Assembly: GCA_001606155.1 (NCBI GenBank)
Contig: LODT01000001.1
Span: 1 to 64,000, forward strand
DNA: 64,000 nucleotides
From: Tieghemostelium lacteum
Taxonomy: Eukaryota > Evosea > Eumycetozoa > Dictyosteliales > Raperosteliaceae
Direction: 5' to 3'
Shown here: positions 20,631-32,676 of the stretch, one piece after another
How positions within the stretch are numbered: position 1 is the first letter of the stretch
How the letters are laid out: every line of letters begins with the position of its first letter
Notes under the pieces: generated by a model
What the model was told of the DNA's origin: nothing
Seen by the model: the letters and a program-made list of their open reading frames with translations, nothing else
The model's database searches: none
Position numbers and translations under genes: made by a program

Positions 20631-23600
20631 TTCAGGTTTATATTGTTTTAAACTTGAATTAAAATCAATAAAGATATATTGGTCATCAGTTACATAGACC
20701 ATTGGTTTAAATACATTACTTTCAAAATGTAAATATAATGGCTGGTCTAATTTTAATAGACCTTCATCAGATTTCAAATCCTTTTGGATGGTGATGATAT
20801 AGAGTGAATTTGGTAGTATCTCTGGTTTCAATATAAACTCTACCCAATTATTATCCAAAAATTTAATATCAATTATTTGATGCTTATTCTTTTTAGATTG
20901 TTGACGTGATTCAACATAGTGAATAGTAAGCTTTTTCAACAAAGAATCCTTGTTGATGAGTTGATTAAACTGGATAGAGATTGGTAATGCTAAATTTATA
21001 GATTTAGAATCAGCTTCTGGTTGTGATTTTAAAATTTTAATTGATGGTGTTGAGAATTCTCTTTGGCCATCAATTTCTACATTATCAGGGAAATCTAATT
21101 TAAATCTAGTGGAATATGGTAATCTTCCACTGGATGGTTTACCAATAATCTTTAATGTCTCTCTATCTATACTCCATTGAATAGTAGTTTCTGGTACCAC
21201 TGGTGATAGTACAGGCTGGCAATGAATTGGATAGCCATCAATATCATTTACAAGTAATTCAATTCTATCGTGAGGTTTCTCAATGTATTGGCAAACAAGA
21301 ATTTGAATTTTTATATTACCAATAATCTGGAATTCTAATTTCTCCTTGTTTTCATTAAGAAGTGGACCTTCAAGAGATGGGATGGAATCAAACTCTATAA
21401 AGATCTTGGAACTCTCAGTAATTACGGGTGATTTTAAATAGAATGTTCTATCTTGAATTAGATTTTGGTTGGTTGCAAGCTCTGGAATGGAATTAAAGAA
21501 ATCATCAGGTCTATTTTGAGAGATTTCTAGTTTTTGTAGAGTTGTTTTCTTTTGAGTAAATTGATTAAGTACTCTAATTTTTATCAACTTTTCCAATTGA
21601 CTGATATTCAATGCCTGTGAAAATGATAGCACAAAATATTTACAATTGTCAATAGTTACAATACTATTTTTGTGTGGATAGATAAATGATAGTTGATTGA
21701 CTGCTGTTGAATGTGTCTCTGAGAGTTGATGTTCCAATGACTCACCAAATTCACTTTCAATAGATTTTGAAAGTGATATTTGATAGTTGGTAGAAAGATT
21801 CCAACGTTGTTGTATATTGGTCTCTGTGAACTTTAAAAAGTGACCAGAAGCCTCCCACTGAATTATTTCTTTAGGTTTGGGTTTGATTTGTATATAATCA
21901 TTCCATTGTATTGCTTCACCTGGTTGTTTTTCAATTTGGTAATTTGACTCCTCCAAAAAGTGTAACAATGTAACTGAGTCTACTATTTGATTACTACTTT
22001 CAGTTTTCAATGCCTTATTAAATCTTATAACTTTAGTGAATGGATCCTGGTCAGTACCTTGACCAAATGGGTCATGATCTTCAGGAAAAGTTGATTCAAC
22101 TTTGAATTCCTCTACAGTGAACTCATAAGGAAGATCTTTAATCTTTTTATAACGAATCTCTAGCTGACCCACTGGAATTGGTTTTGTACATTGAAAATGT
22201 ACAATTTTTCTATCAAGATCTAGTTTTTCTCCATTATTCTTTAGATACCATGGCTTTATACGATTCTTTAGATCCTCAGCATACTTTAGATCAACGGATG
22301 ATAGAACATGACAATCCAGAGTGGACCATTTATGTACGACTTCAAAGAGTTCTAATATCTTATCAGTACTCTTTAACCTCTCCTTTAGAATAACAGTGAA
22401 TATTTGATTTCTAGACAATACAGCTCCATTAGATGGATATAGAAATTCAATAGTTGGATTGAATGTGTATTCAAATATTTGATTTTCAATTACATCACCA
22501 TAGATTGAAGTTACCCCATGAAGAGTAATTTGATAATTTTCACAAGTCTCCCAATTCGAATTATCAGGTATAACAAACTCCAATAGATTAGATTTTAAAG
22601 CAACCCAATGACCACCATCAATCTGAGGAGTTACCATTGGCATTGTATGTATAAACTCTTGGTATCCATTCAATTGATGATCTAGAATCAATGGCTGTGT
22701 GAAATGTAATTGAAATACATTGCTAGATTCTGATTTTATATCAGATGAAAATGTAACCAATTGTTTTGGAATAGTTTCAAAATTAATTTGGTACTTAATT
22801 GCGCTACTTTTTAGTGAACCTTCACCAGATGCTAACTGACCATCTAATTTAAATATAAATTTAGATTTCCAATCTAATTTATCAACTGGTTTAAGAATAA
22901 TCAATTTATCAATCTCCAAAGAGACTGAATCATATATTGATGGAATTTGGCTTTTGAGTAAATCTTTATGAGGAAACTCATTCCATTCCAGTGATTTTAG
23001 ATTATAACTACCCAACTTTGTTATACTAGTGTCTTTTAATGATATTATAGATTTAATATCGGAATAGGATGTCATTTGATTACAATAGATAATAATATAG
23101 GTAGTAAATGGTGATAATAGTTGATATTGCTCATTATTAGATAATAATACACTGATACCATCACAAATACAAATTGATCTAATGTTATTCAATGTGGTTT
23201 GCAATTGAAATTGTTCAGATTGCAATCTTTCACCATTGATGTCAATAGGTAGTTTTTGTGTATCATTACTAATAAAATTTACTTGGTATTCAGTTGAACC
23301 TGGTAATTGTTTAATATCACCATCAGGATGATATTTCAGTGATCTAGAACCTTCTAGTACCCATTTACCAGATGGTAACTTTGGTGAAAATGTTGGTTCC
23401 CATCCATTTAAATCAACAATATCACTGTTAAATATAATTACAAATGTAGATAATGATGATGATGATAGTGATCCTTGTCCCAATAAGAATGGGTGCGTCT
23501 TAAATGTAATCCTGTGTTTAAAAAGTGATTTTAGTGGACCTTCTAGAGATGGTGCACCTTCTAAAACATCAATCTCAATAATTGCATCTGCTCTGAAACC

Positions 23601-24746
23601 CTGTTGAGATGTAATACCAATATTCATATCTTCATATTGTGATACCATATCTTTTAGAAATGCATCTTTTTTCATTATTTCTTGATGAATGATGAGTAAA
23701 TCACTATTTTGTATCAGTAGTCCATTTACTCTGATAAAAGGTAACAATTCTTGTGGAGAGACTCTCTGATTGAAACCAATAAACACAGTTGAATGTGTGT
23801 TATATAGATGCCCACTGCTTGGCTCATGAAATGATTTTACAACTTTTAGAGTTTGTGTTGTAAAATCTAACTCTTTTGCCTCTGTTATAATCTCAGTGGA
23901 GTTATTTAACAATATTTTATCTGGTATTTTAATGAGATATCTGGTACTCTTTCTCCAAGGTTCCAACGGTGTAAATGTCATTGAATGTGATTCAATATCA
24001 TATTTCCAACCATCATAATCATTTGATTTACTATTTTTAGGAGATATTTCAGGTACCCATAACAATTTAGAGGTGCTAGCATCTATAATTTCTATTGGAA
24101 ACTTATTCCAATTTAGTATAATTTTAAAATTACAATTTACTTGACTTTCACTTAGAAAGTTTACTCTATATTTACTACTATCATCTTTATTATTATTTAC
24201 AATTTCATTAATGACCTATAATTTTAAATATTAAATATTAGATTAAATTGATATTATAGTAATAATATATATTGATCTATATACATTTAACTCCTTTCTT
24301 CTATTATTTTCATATTCTTTTACTTGTTTTAAAAGATTAAGTTTTTTATCATTTTTAACCACTTCCTTTTTTTTTGGAAATATAGTCGATTCTGTAGTAT
24401 TTATAGTTTTAAATGGTTTTTCGTTGGGTTCAGTATCTGATGAAAATTTAGAGATATCAGAACTAATTGCTACTGCTGTGCTATCACTTTCAATTGGTAT
24501 TGAATCTAATATCACTTTGATATCATCTTTAGCTGTAGTTGATATTGAAGTATCAGGTGTTTGAAATGTATCCTCAACAGTGACACTATTGTCTATTAAT
24601 ACAATGGTTTTACTTCTATCTCTATTTTGATTATTTAACAACCCTTCATCCTCATTAACTATATCTGCACTAATTTCAAAATCTTTATTTGAAATTTCAC
24701 TAATAGTGAAATCAAAACTATTATTATTGTTGTTACTATAGTCCAT
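13806..24746 (-). CDS. Giant bacterial-type alpha-2-macroglobulin with an embedded permuted Ras-like GTPase, no thioester
   Basis: Two exons: 24285-24746 and 13806-24215 (69-nt intron, phase 0); about 3,623 residues. The first ~155 residues are Asn/Ser/acidic and lack a signal peptide. Up to about residue 1,500 there are repeated Ig-like units of the SbsA type (F.P..p...sT.Y.i.ip). The macroglobulin part follows: VFDDQAIYRPKSKVEIKGYL, VDESQLALTGY (about 2,520), LPDNLTTYRVVAIAN (about 2,915), an alpha/alpha toroid (TDGKFQTW), and a bacterial-style end (LIDRLPGGFE, DDRTEVF). At the thioester site (about 3,117), where relatives have YGCxEQ, this protein reads FDKTEN, so no thioester can form. 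Between VDESQLALTGY and LPDNLTTYR, about residues 2,630-2,830, lies a GTPase in the order G4 (GTKSD), G5 (SAK), then G1 (GDKGVGKTS). The family traps proteases; here a GTP-regulated cytosolic role is conceivable but inferred. Lateral transfer from bacteria is possible. Confidence 0.88.
16200..16780 (-). other. Permuted Ras-like GTPase domain within the macroglobulin gene
   Basis: The part encoded first resembles the second half of Ras: YLRDADALVLLYSMDSLESY (end of helix 2 and strand 4), VLIGTKSDL (G4, NKxD-like with T for N), SAKLN (G5) and helix 5 (VDEAFDLLATII). It is followed directly by the first half: FIEICICGDKGVGKTSFLYR (strand 1 and P-loop), then two strands ending in FETTLGECG, which stands where DTAG (G3) is in Ras. 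The break point falls at the switch II loop, so the whole is one GTPase cut and rejoined. A short Ser run precedes it and a Gly/Ser-Lys linker follows. Frame is continuous with the macroglobulin on both sides. Confidence 0.75.
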
Positions 24747-25007
24747 TAAGATACAATGAAATTACAACCTATTCCCACTATATTCTTGTTTTGATTTAAT
24801 AAAAAAAAAAAATCTATTGCTTCATCCAAAATTTTAGAATAGAAATTATTATGAAATCAAACTCACCTTTTGGTAAAATAAAAATCATGTAGAAATAATT
24901 TAAATATAATATTTATGTAATAATCTTTTAATTTAGTATTACTGGTATTAATTAATATTACTATTACTATTATTATTATTGAAAAGAGTTGAATTTGTTA
25001 TATTGTT

Positions 25008-25623
25008 TTACTCCTTTTCTTCTATAGAAGTACTAGTCGTCTCATTTTTGGTAATATTACTGTCATTTGGAGAGGATGATTGTTGTTGATCTGATATTTT
25101 TGAAGGAAATAATTCATTAGTATTAGTGGTGTGGGTATTGGTCGATGTAGTTGCTGTTGTTGTTGTTGTTGTAGGTATGCTAGAAACCCCCAAGAGTGAT
25201 TTAAAACTATCATTATTCGGATCATCAAAAAATGAAGTAAAAATGTCACCTTTTTTCTCAATAGAATTTCTCTTTTTATCAGAGGATTTGAGGTCTTCTA
25301 TTCTGTCATTGTATTCAAGGGTTGAATTAGATAATGATGAAATTGTAGATGAAGATGAATTTCTTTTCTTTTTTTGGTTATTATTATTATGATTATGCTG
25401 GTTATTATTATTATTGTGTACAGAATTTTGATGAGCATTATTAATATATTGATGATATCTATGTAAATCAATTAATTCGTCACTATTAAATGTTAGTGGA
25501 TGTGAATTGGATGCATCAACTGGTATAATAACTCTAGTTAATGTTTCACAATCATCATCTTCATCATCAATATCATTATCATGATGATAATTGGCACCAT
25601 TATTACTATTAATTATATTCTTA

Positions 25624-25672
<49 letters not shown>

Positions 25673-28600
25673 TACTATTATTATTTAAATTTGAATTTGA
25701 AAGATGTTGATTTAATCTTTCAATTGAATCATCATTGTATGGGTCTTTTTCACCCAATAGACCATATATTTGTCGCATTTTATTAGCTCTAACATCATCA
25801 ACAGATCTCTCTAGTAATTGTTTAGCCTGTTGACAAGATAACTCACTGTCAAAGCCCATTTCAATATTCCAAGTAGTTAGATGACTAGTAACACGTAATA
25901 CACATGGATCTAAATGTGATAATTCAATTTCTAACTTTTGCAATGGTGCAATGTGAATAATTGTACCATGATTAGATTGTACAATAGCATTACCACCACT
26001 TTGTTTAATTGGTGATGATTGGTTACTATTCTGAATTGAACTATTTGTAGAATGAATAGATGGTGTTGATATTTGTGGTGTAAGTGGATCACTAAATTTA
26101 GACTCACTGTTAGTAGTAATTGCTGGTGTTGATGAAAGAGGATCTATGGATTTAGTTGGTGTCATTGTTACATTGGTATTTACAGAGTTTGTTGTAGTCT
26201 GTTGAGTAGACTGTATTGAGGTAGAAGTAGAAGAAGAAGAAGAAGAAGAAGAGGAATCTTTATCTTTTGGCTCTATAGTTAATAATAAACTATGGAATAA
26301 TACACCATATTGTTTAGAATTCTTTTTCTTATCACTACTAGTTGTACCACTAGTTGAAGATTGAGTTACAACGTAATATTCAAAAACATCATAACTATCA
26401 CGATCAATATTAAATGTATCATTTTCTTTTATCATTGGATAACTTGGTTGTTTCAGTGGTAAGAAGTTATCTTTTTGACGTAACAGTGTATATTTAAGTT
26501 CACGTAAAACCAAGAATTGTTGAATAGCTTTCTGTGTTTTTTCAGCCTCTCCAGAAGGTAATCTTTTAGATAGATTCAATCTTGAAATTGGTGTTTCAGG
26601 TACTGGTAATATCAATGCTACATCTTTAATCAGTGACTCAAAGTATATTTGTTTATAGGAACGAATTTCCTCTTCAAATATCTCTAAGAAGACCTCAGAT
26701 AAATTACCATGTATCAGACATTCCTTCAAATTAGTTGTAGCATTATTATATGCCTGTTCGAGTAATTGTAATTGATTTTCAGTTAATTTAGATTGTGACT
26801 CTGGAGTATATACCAATTCCTTCAGCAGTAACAATGTCATTTGTAGTGTAACTAAACGAAATTGATTACTATTCACCAGAATATAAAATAACTTATTTAC
26901 CAGTGATCTAGTGAAATCTGATTGACCAAATTCAGGATAAGGTATAAATTCTTCTTCAGTATTATCCTGTTGTTGTTGTTGTTGTTGTTGTTGATGTTGA
27001 TGTTGATTGTTTACAGAACTACTAGATCTTGGTGTATTTAGTGGGGTATTTTGTTGTTGATGTCTTAGAGCATTATTACTAGAAGAACTAGAATTTATAA
27101 TTCTACTGGCACTATTAGTGAGATTATTCATTAGAATCTTTTCACTGGTTGTACTATGAACACTGTTGGTAGGTGAAGTACCAGAAATTGGTGAATTTTC
27201 ACAACTAGATGATAAATCATTTAATCTAGATTTAAACATGCTATTTGTTGGACTGGACTTGAATAAATTGGAAAGAGGTAAACTAGCACTTATATCATTG
27301 TCACCATCAGAATCTGTTAAAAACAGAGAGGCATGTGATTCTGATTTTGATCTAATGTGATTACCTATACCTAATCCAACTGGAAGACTGGTTGACATGT
27401 TATCATTTACCAATTTTGAAGCTTTAGTTGGTGATGATTTACCAGTTGTACTACCACTATTTACCATAGCACCACCACCACTATTATTAGAGATATTACC
27501 TCTCTTTTTAACTGGACTAGTTGTTGATGGTGATCTAGATTCTGGTGATAATAGACCCTCTAATAATCTCTTGGCTTTAGCCATTCTATAAGGTAATATT
27601 CCACCTACTTCTAATATTTTCTTTTCAATATTTGTATTCTTTAAGAAAGAATATAACATTACTACAACACCAAAAGTCTCTCTGTCATTATGGATAAATT
27701 TCAATAATGATTCTTTAAATTGAAATTTAGTAAATGGCTTATATCCACTACTACTACTACCACTATTTCCTGCTGCTGTTGTAGAGGTTCCATTATGACT
27801 TTTACTTAAATCCATAGAAAGCACACTATCAGTTGAACTAGTTAATGCATTATGGATTGATGATACTGCATGTATTGCCTCTGGTGTTGGTGAAACTGTT
27901 TCAATTACTACTGGTGGTGGAGTGGTTATATTATTATTATTATTATCATCTTGTGGTGAATGTAAAGAATCTTTTGGAGATTGTGGTGGTGTTGGAATTG
28001 GTTTATTCTCAGTATCTTTTTCTTTCTTTTTATCTTTTTTCTTTGAATCACTAGCAGAGAGTGAATCTAAATTTGGAAATGATGCAATACGACGAAATGA
28101 GTTATAGTGTTTTCTCTGGGTACCAATAGAGGATAATGGAGGTGGTGGTTGAATAGATGTAGTTGATAGGAACAATAGACTCTGATTGAGTGATGTTGTT
28201 AACATGGCATTAGCAACTGTATCCAATAATGGTTTATATGTAAATATATGAAATACTTGTGAGAGTAAAAAGAGTGCCAGTGTGGGCGTTAAACGATCCT
28301 CTTTCTCTACCTGCTCTGGATTAGGATCTAATAGACTACCAATGAGTACTGGAAATACTAGATACTGAATAAACTGTTCTGCCAATACTATATTCATACT
28401 CTCAAATCCCAAATTAAATATATCATGTAGATAATAAAGCTGATCGGTAAGTTCCTCTACAAAATAATTTAGTTGATATATACCAGTACTATGACTGGAT
28501 TTCTCTAAAACTTCATTCAATTGTATGCATTCCTTTCTAATGAACCAAACTATATTTGAAAAATATGGTACTGCTGTTGAATTGATTATATATGATCGTA

Positions 28601-29401
28601 ATTCTTCATCCTCCACTAAATTTTCATACAAATTAGTAATTAGTAACTTATTGTTGTTGTTGTTAGGTGGTTTTTTTTTTAGTTTTTTAGAAAATTTATA
28701 CCTTTAAAAATATTTAGAGTTAATGTTCTAACAGCTATTCTAATCATTGTTTCTTTGTGACCTGAAAACTTTATAGCCTCTGTATATAGTGGAAAATCTT
28801 TTTCTTGACCATTGAAAAAGAAATTAACAGTGTTTTTATCGACTTTTAATGACAATGCTTTGAGGAATGATATATAGTAATCTAATACCTCCTCACTAGA
28901 AAAATCAAATTTATGAATGATAATTTCATTTATATAATTATTTGATAATAAAAAATCTAATATATAATATAGTTTCATATTGTCAATATTAGTCTATCAA
29001 TATTGAAATAAACATATACACCTACAAATAGAATTCTGTGTTTTTAAATTCTCCACTAGAATACTCAGTGTCTGTAATAGTTGTATGATAACCTCTGTCG
29101 AACATTTTTGATCCAATATATTCAAAAAAAATGATACTAGATTCTTTTCTAAAAAGAAACTGTTTTTAATTGTGGTATTAGTATAATAATTAATAATTAT
29201 ATCACTTAATTACACATACTCAAAGAAACCAGTATTATGTTGATCACCCCAAATAAGAACCTCAGCAATCTGTCTTAGAGTTTCTACAATTAAATTCTTA
29301 TTCTGTGGTGTAATAGTACGATTCTTTGATAGTGTCCCATAGAGATACTTGAGATTCTCTAATGAGAATTTGTTTTTTGGTTTAAACGAAAATAAGTGCA
29401 T
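25008..29401 (-). CDS. clec16a: CLEC16A/Ema homologue (FPL domain)
   Basis: Four exons on the minus strand: 29220-29401, 29026-29159, 28702-28956 and 25008-28615 (introns 60, 69 and 86 nt); phases agree and give about 1,392 residues. The first three exons and the start of the fourth form the FPL domain: [73 protein letters not shown], as in human CLEC16A. The long fourth exon adds Ser/Asn/Gln-rich inserts, including an Asn tract near 25640, around conserved helical blocks. Animal CLEC16A and fly Ema are cytosolic/endosomal proteins needed for endosome maturation, autophagy and mitophagy; the same role is inferred here. Exon boundaries are chosen by homology plus GT/AG phase. Confidence 0.9.
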
Positions 29402-29990
29402 AGTCTATAATTATTATTACTATTAATATTATTGATTATTGATTATTGATTGATTTCTAAAATTTTAAAGATATTTCTTTTTCATTGTAGTACAATAAAC
29501 ACAACAATAAACAATGATAAATATTTATGATGCACTATCTTTCTAAAATATTTATCTAAAGAAATCTTAGTTGTTTACTAAACTATAATATATCTCTTGT
29601 AAGATTCTATTCCTAAATACTATATGATTTTTGTATTTTTTTTTGTTGAATTTATAAGATTAGACTTATTCGATGAACAAGAGTTTGCTATTATTTTGTC
29701 AAAAAAAAAAAAATAAAAAAAAAAAATAAAATTATTTAAATTGTGATGATTGATTATTCACTGCACTATCTGCATTACATCATTTCACATTGTTTAAACC
29801 AATAATGAATTAATTTATTTTTATTTTAAGATTTAAAAAAATAATTTTTAATATTTTTGTAGATCAAGATTGAAAAAAAAAAAAATCATATTATTAGGTG
29901 TTTGGATAATGAAAAACAAAAAAAGATTATGAGGGGTAAACTAGTATTTCTTTTTTTGATTTTATAACAAATATATATTTATTTCAAAGT
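29402..29990. other. Intergenic spacer
   Basis: 589 bp between the start of the CLEC16A gene and the 3' end of rps9. Very AT-rich with A and T tracts (for example 29700-29730 and 29875-29886). It serves as the CLEC16A promoter region; no other feature seen. Confidence 0.5.
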
Positions 29991-30808
29991 TTATTCATCA
30001 CCACCTTCAGCTTTGTTGGAGTTGTTCTTGGCCATCTTTCTAGCTCTACGACCCAATTTAGCACCAGTTAATGGAGATAATGGAGATAAACCAAGATGTT
30101 TTTGGGATTCGACACGAACGAGGTATGATGGAACGTTGACTAATTGTTTACCAACACTGTTATAATATTATTAAATATTGGTTAATAAGATTTTCAAAGT
30201 AATTTGTGACACCCAAATTTAAAAATCACAGTAATGCTAACATTACTCAAATTTCTAATATCCTGTTTTTGTTTGTTTTTCTATATAATGTGAGATACAT
30301 ACCGAATGTGTCTACCTTTGATGAGAACTCTAGCATGATGAATTGATTTGGCAAGACCATTCTTGAAAACTAAAGTTTGGAGTCTTCTTTCCATGAAATC
30401 TTGGACTTTAAGATTTAAAACGTAATCGAGTTTGTTTTTGGATTCTTCCAAGACACCTAATTTATGGAGTCTTCTGAGGAGAGCAGCACCTTCAAACATA
30501 CGTTTTGGGTCTTTTTCATCAAGAACGAGCAATTCTCTTGCTGATTTACGGATTTTAGCAAGGGCGAATTGAACTCTCCAGACTTCATTCTTATTTTTTA
30601 AACCGAACTCACCGACAATTTTCAATTCAGAGTCGATTCTTTCCTTTTCGAATGGACGACGTGGAGTGGAGGATGTCTTACTGTCTGTTTAATCCAAAAT
30701 TTCTGTATAAGTATTTATTCCTCTTTCTCTGTTTCTCATCCAATCCTGTTCTCTGTTGGTGTAATTAGATGTGGGTAATATATAATACAAACAATTGCAA
30801 TTAACCAT
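29991..30808 (-). CDS. rps9: 40S ribosomal protein S9 (uS4)
   Basis: Three exons on the minus strand: 30793-30808 (tentative), 30303-30684 and 29991-30156; introns about 108 and 146 nt; about 187 residues. The middle exon is textbook uS4: [13 protein letters not shown], [22 protein letters not shown], [53 protein letters not shown]. The last exon gives [20 protein letters not shown] and a basic C-terminus. uS4 binds 18S rRNA in the small subunit body and is needed for subunit assembly and decoding fidelity. Exon 1 (MVNCN, then YSKTSSTP across the junction) is the least certain part because its donor GTTTGT is weak; YSKT matches yeast S9. It faces RMI2 across a 200-bp spacer. Confidence 0.93.
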
Positions 30809-31009
30809 TTTGACAGCTGATCTTTGTGTGATGAAAGGAAAAAGAGAGAATCAAAACCAAAAAAAAATAACTAAAAAACGAGTCCTAATTTTTTTTTCAA
30901 ATTTTATTTTTTTTGATTTTTTATTTGATTTTTTTGTTACTCAAAGCGTGATTTCTGGATATTTTTTCATAAAGCACATGAATGGAATATTTTAAAGTAT
31001 TTTTATCAC

Positions 31010-31492
31010 ATGTATGTTTGAATTTCAAAATAAATACTGTATTTATCAGTAATAGAATACTAATAAACTTTTTTGACATAGTTTGATAATATCTATTCAA
31101 ATGAAGAAGAAAAGAAAGTAGAAGAAGCAGTGAAATACTATTTTGGTAAAATTGAAATTAAGTCAGTTTTAATACAGGGTTTTGTTATTAGTATTAATGA
31201 AGAGGATGGTGTACAAATTGATGATTCAACAGATACAATTCATATATCTACTGAATATTGTTTGAGCAGTCATCACTTTCAAATAGGTCAATATCTACAA
31301 TTATCATGTGAATTCTCAGAGAATGAAGATAGTACCCCTTTTATCATTGTAAATCACATTAAAGATTTAACATCTCTACCTAATAGAGAGTCAATGTGGA
31401 ATATAGAAGTAATCCACATTCATAAAATGTTTTATCAACCACTTGAAAAATCATTACCAAATCCACCACATTTACAATCTATTGATATTGAT

Positions 31493-31528
<36 letters not shown>

Positions 31529-31810
31529 GATCTAAATTTATATGAAGTATTGGAAGAGAAACAATTTGAAGTTGACACTATCGATCCAGTTGACAACTCA
31601 TTATATGAAAGGGATACTAATGACCTAGAGAATGATAGCTTTAATGATATTCCATATGATGATCAATATGCAAATTATATAAATGAAAATGACAATAATG
31701 ATAATCATATTCATATGGAATATGAAAATCAAAATGAAAAACAAAAACAAGAAGATGATGAAATGGTTGATAGTAATAATATAACAGCTGGAGATGATTC
31801 TTGGGATTAG
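31010..31810 (+). CDS. rmi2: RMI2-like OB-fold subunit of the BLM-TOP3-RMI complex
   Basis: Exons 31010-31015 (ATG TAT) and 31082-31810, 66-nt intron, phase 0; 244 residues. Residues about 20-120 form an OB-fold: VLIQGFVISINEEDGVQIDD, a strand-rich middle, and the diagnostic ending DLTSLPNRESMWNIEVIHIHK, which parallels DLSxNPIHESMWELEVEDLH of human RMI2. RMI2 stabilises the Bloom helicase dissolvasome that dissolves double Holliday junctions. The remaining 120 residues are an acidic Asn/Asp/Glu-rich tail not seen in short animal RMI2 proteins. The two-codon first exon is inferred from the splice phase; translation could also start elsewhere upstream. Confidence 0.72.
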
Positions 31811-31936
31811 AGTGGAGGTGGAGGAGATTAAGATGTGATCAATAATCATATTTTTTTTTTTTATTTTTTTGTTTTTGAATACCAATTTGGATTGGAGGGA
31901 CATACAGTGGTTACTTCACAAATAAATGTCTCTTGG

Positions 31937-32676
31937 TTAATTGGAAATTGGTTTGGCTTTACGATTCCACACTGGTTTTATAGTTTGTTCCTTTTCATCA
32001 GTAAATTTAGAATGAATTGGAATGGTATAGACAGCAGTGTTGGTACTAGAAGAATGCTGTGATGTTGATGGTGTAGATTCTTCTACAAAATGATCATTCA
32101 ATCTATTTAAAGCAGCTGCAATTTTTGGATCAGGTTTAGTTTGATATTGATGATTTAATCCACCTGCTCTAATCATCAAATTACCAATCATTGGTTTAAA
32201 TATATTGAAATAGCCATAGTTTACCAATGGAATATTACCAAGTAAACTCTCAAGATCCATAATTTCTTCAAACTATTCATTTATAAAAAAGAGTTTAAAT
32301 TAGTACCTTTAATAATAAACTTCCATTAAAAATTATAACAACAACATACTCTAGTGATTTTATCTTTTTGTTTATGTACATTGATAATCATTCTATAGTT
32401 GAATGAAGTGAAAGGTAGGAAACTAAAAGTTATATTTTGAATAGTATCAATTGAAATATGATGTTGTGAATTGGTTGAGGTGTATTTTAGAATTTTTATA
32501 TCTTTGGCATAGACACCAATTGCCTTGAAGATCTCATGAATGTTATGGATTCCTTTGACTTTGAAACTTGGAATATTGTGAGCTTCAAAATCACAGTCCT
32601 CAGCAAAATATTTGTCAATGAGCTCTAATGGTGGTTTAACATTATACAATTTTAAAATTTCTGTAGCTTCTAACAT
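31937..32676 (-). CDS. NTF2/SnoaL-like domain protein
   Basis: Two exons: 32350-32676 and 31937-32272 (77-nt intron, phase 0), 220 residues, ATG at 32676. The N-terminus (LYNVKPPLELIDKYFAEDCDFE, VKGIHNIHEIFKAIGVYA) has the fold signature of NTF2-like proteins, in which a helix pair leads into a curved sheet. Just past the splice junction, the stretch ITR-FEEIMDLESLLGNIPLV and a following hydrophobic loop matches the RHEDxWSxxxLIxNxPLxG ending of a eukaryotic SnoaL-like family of unknown substrate. The C-terminal 50 residues are Ser/Thr-rich. No catalytic residues can be assigned. The gene is convergent with RMI2, 126 bp away. Confidence 0.65.

Noticed and set aside
31835-32062. 75-codon plus-strand frame
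   Set aside because: Antisense to the second exon of the NTF2-like gene, which has better coding support and homology.
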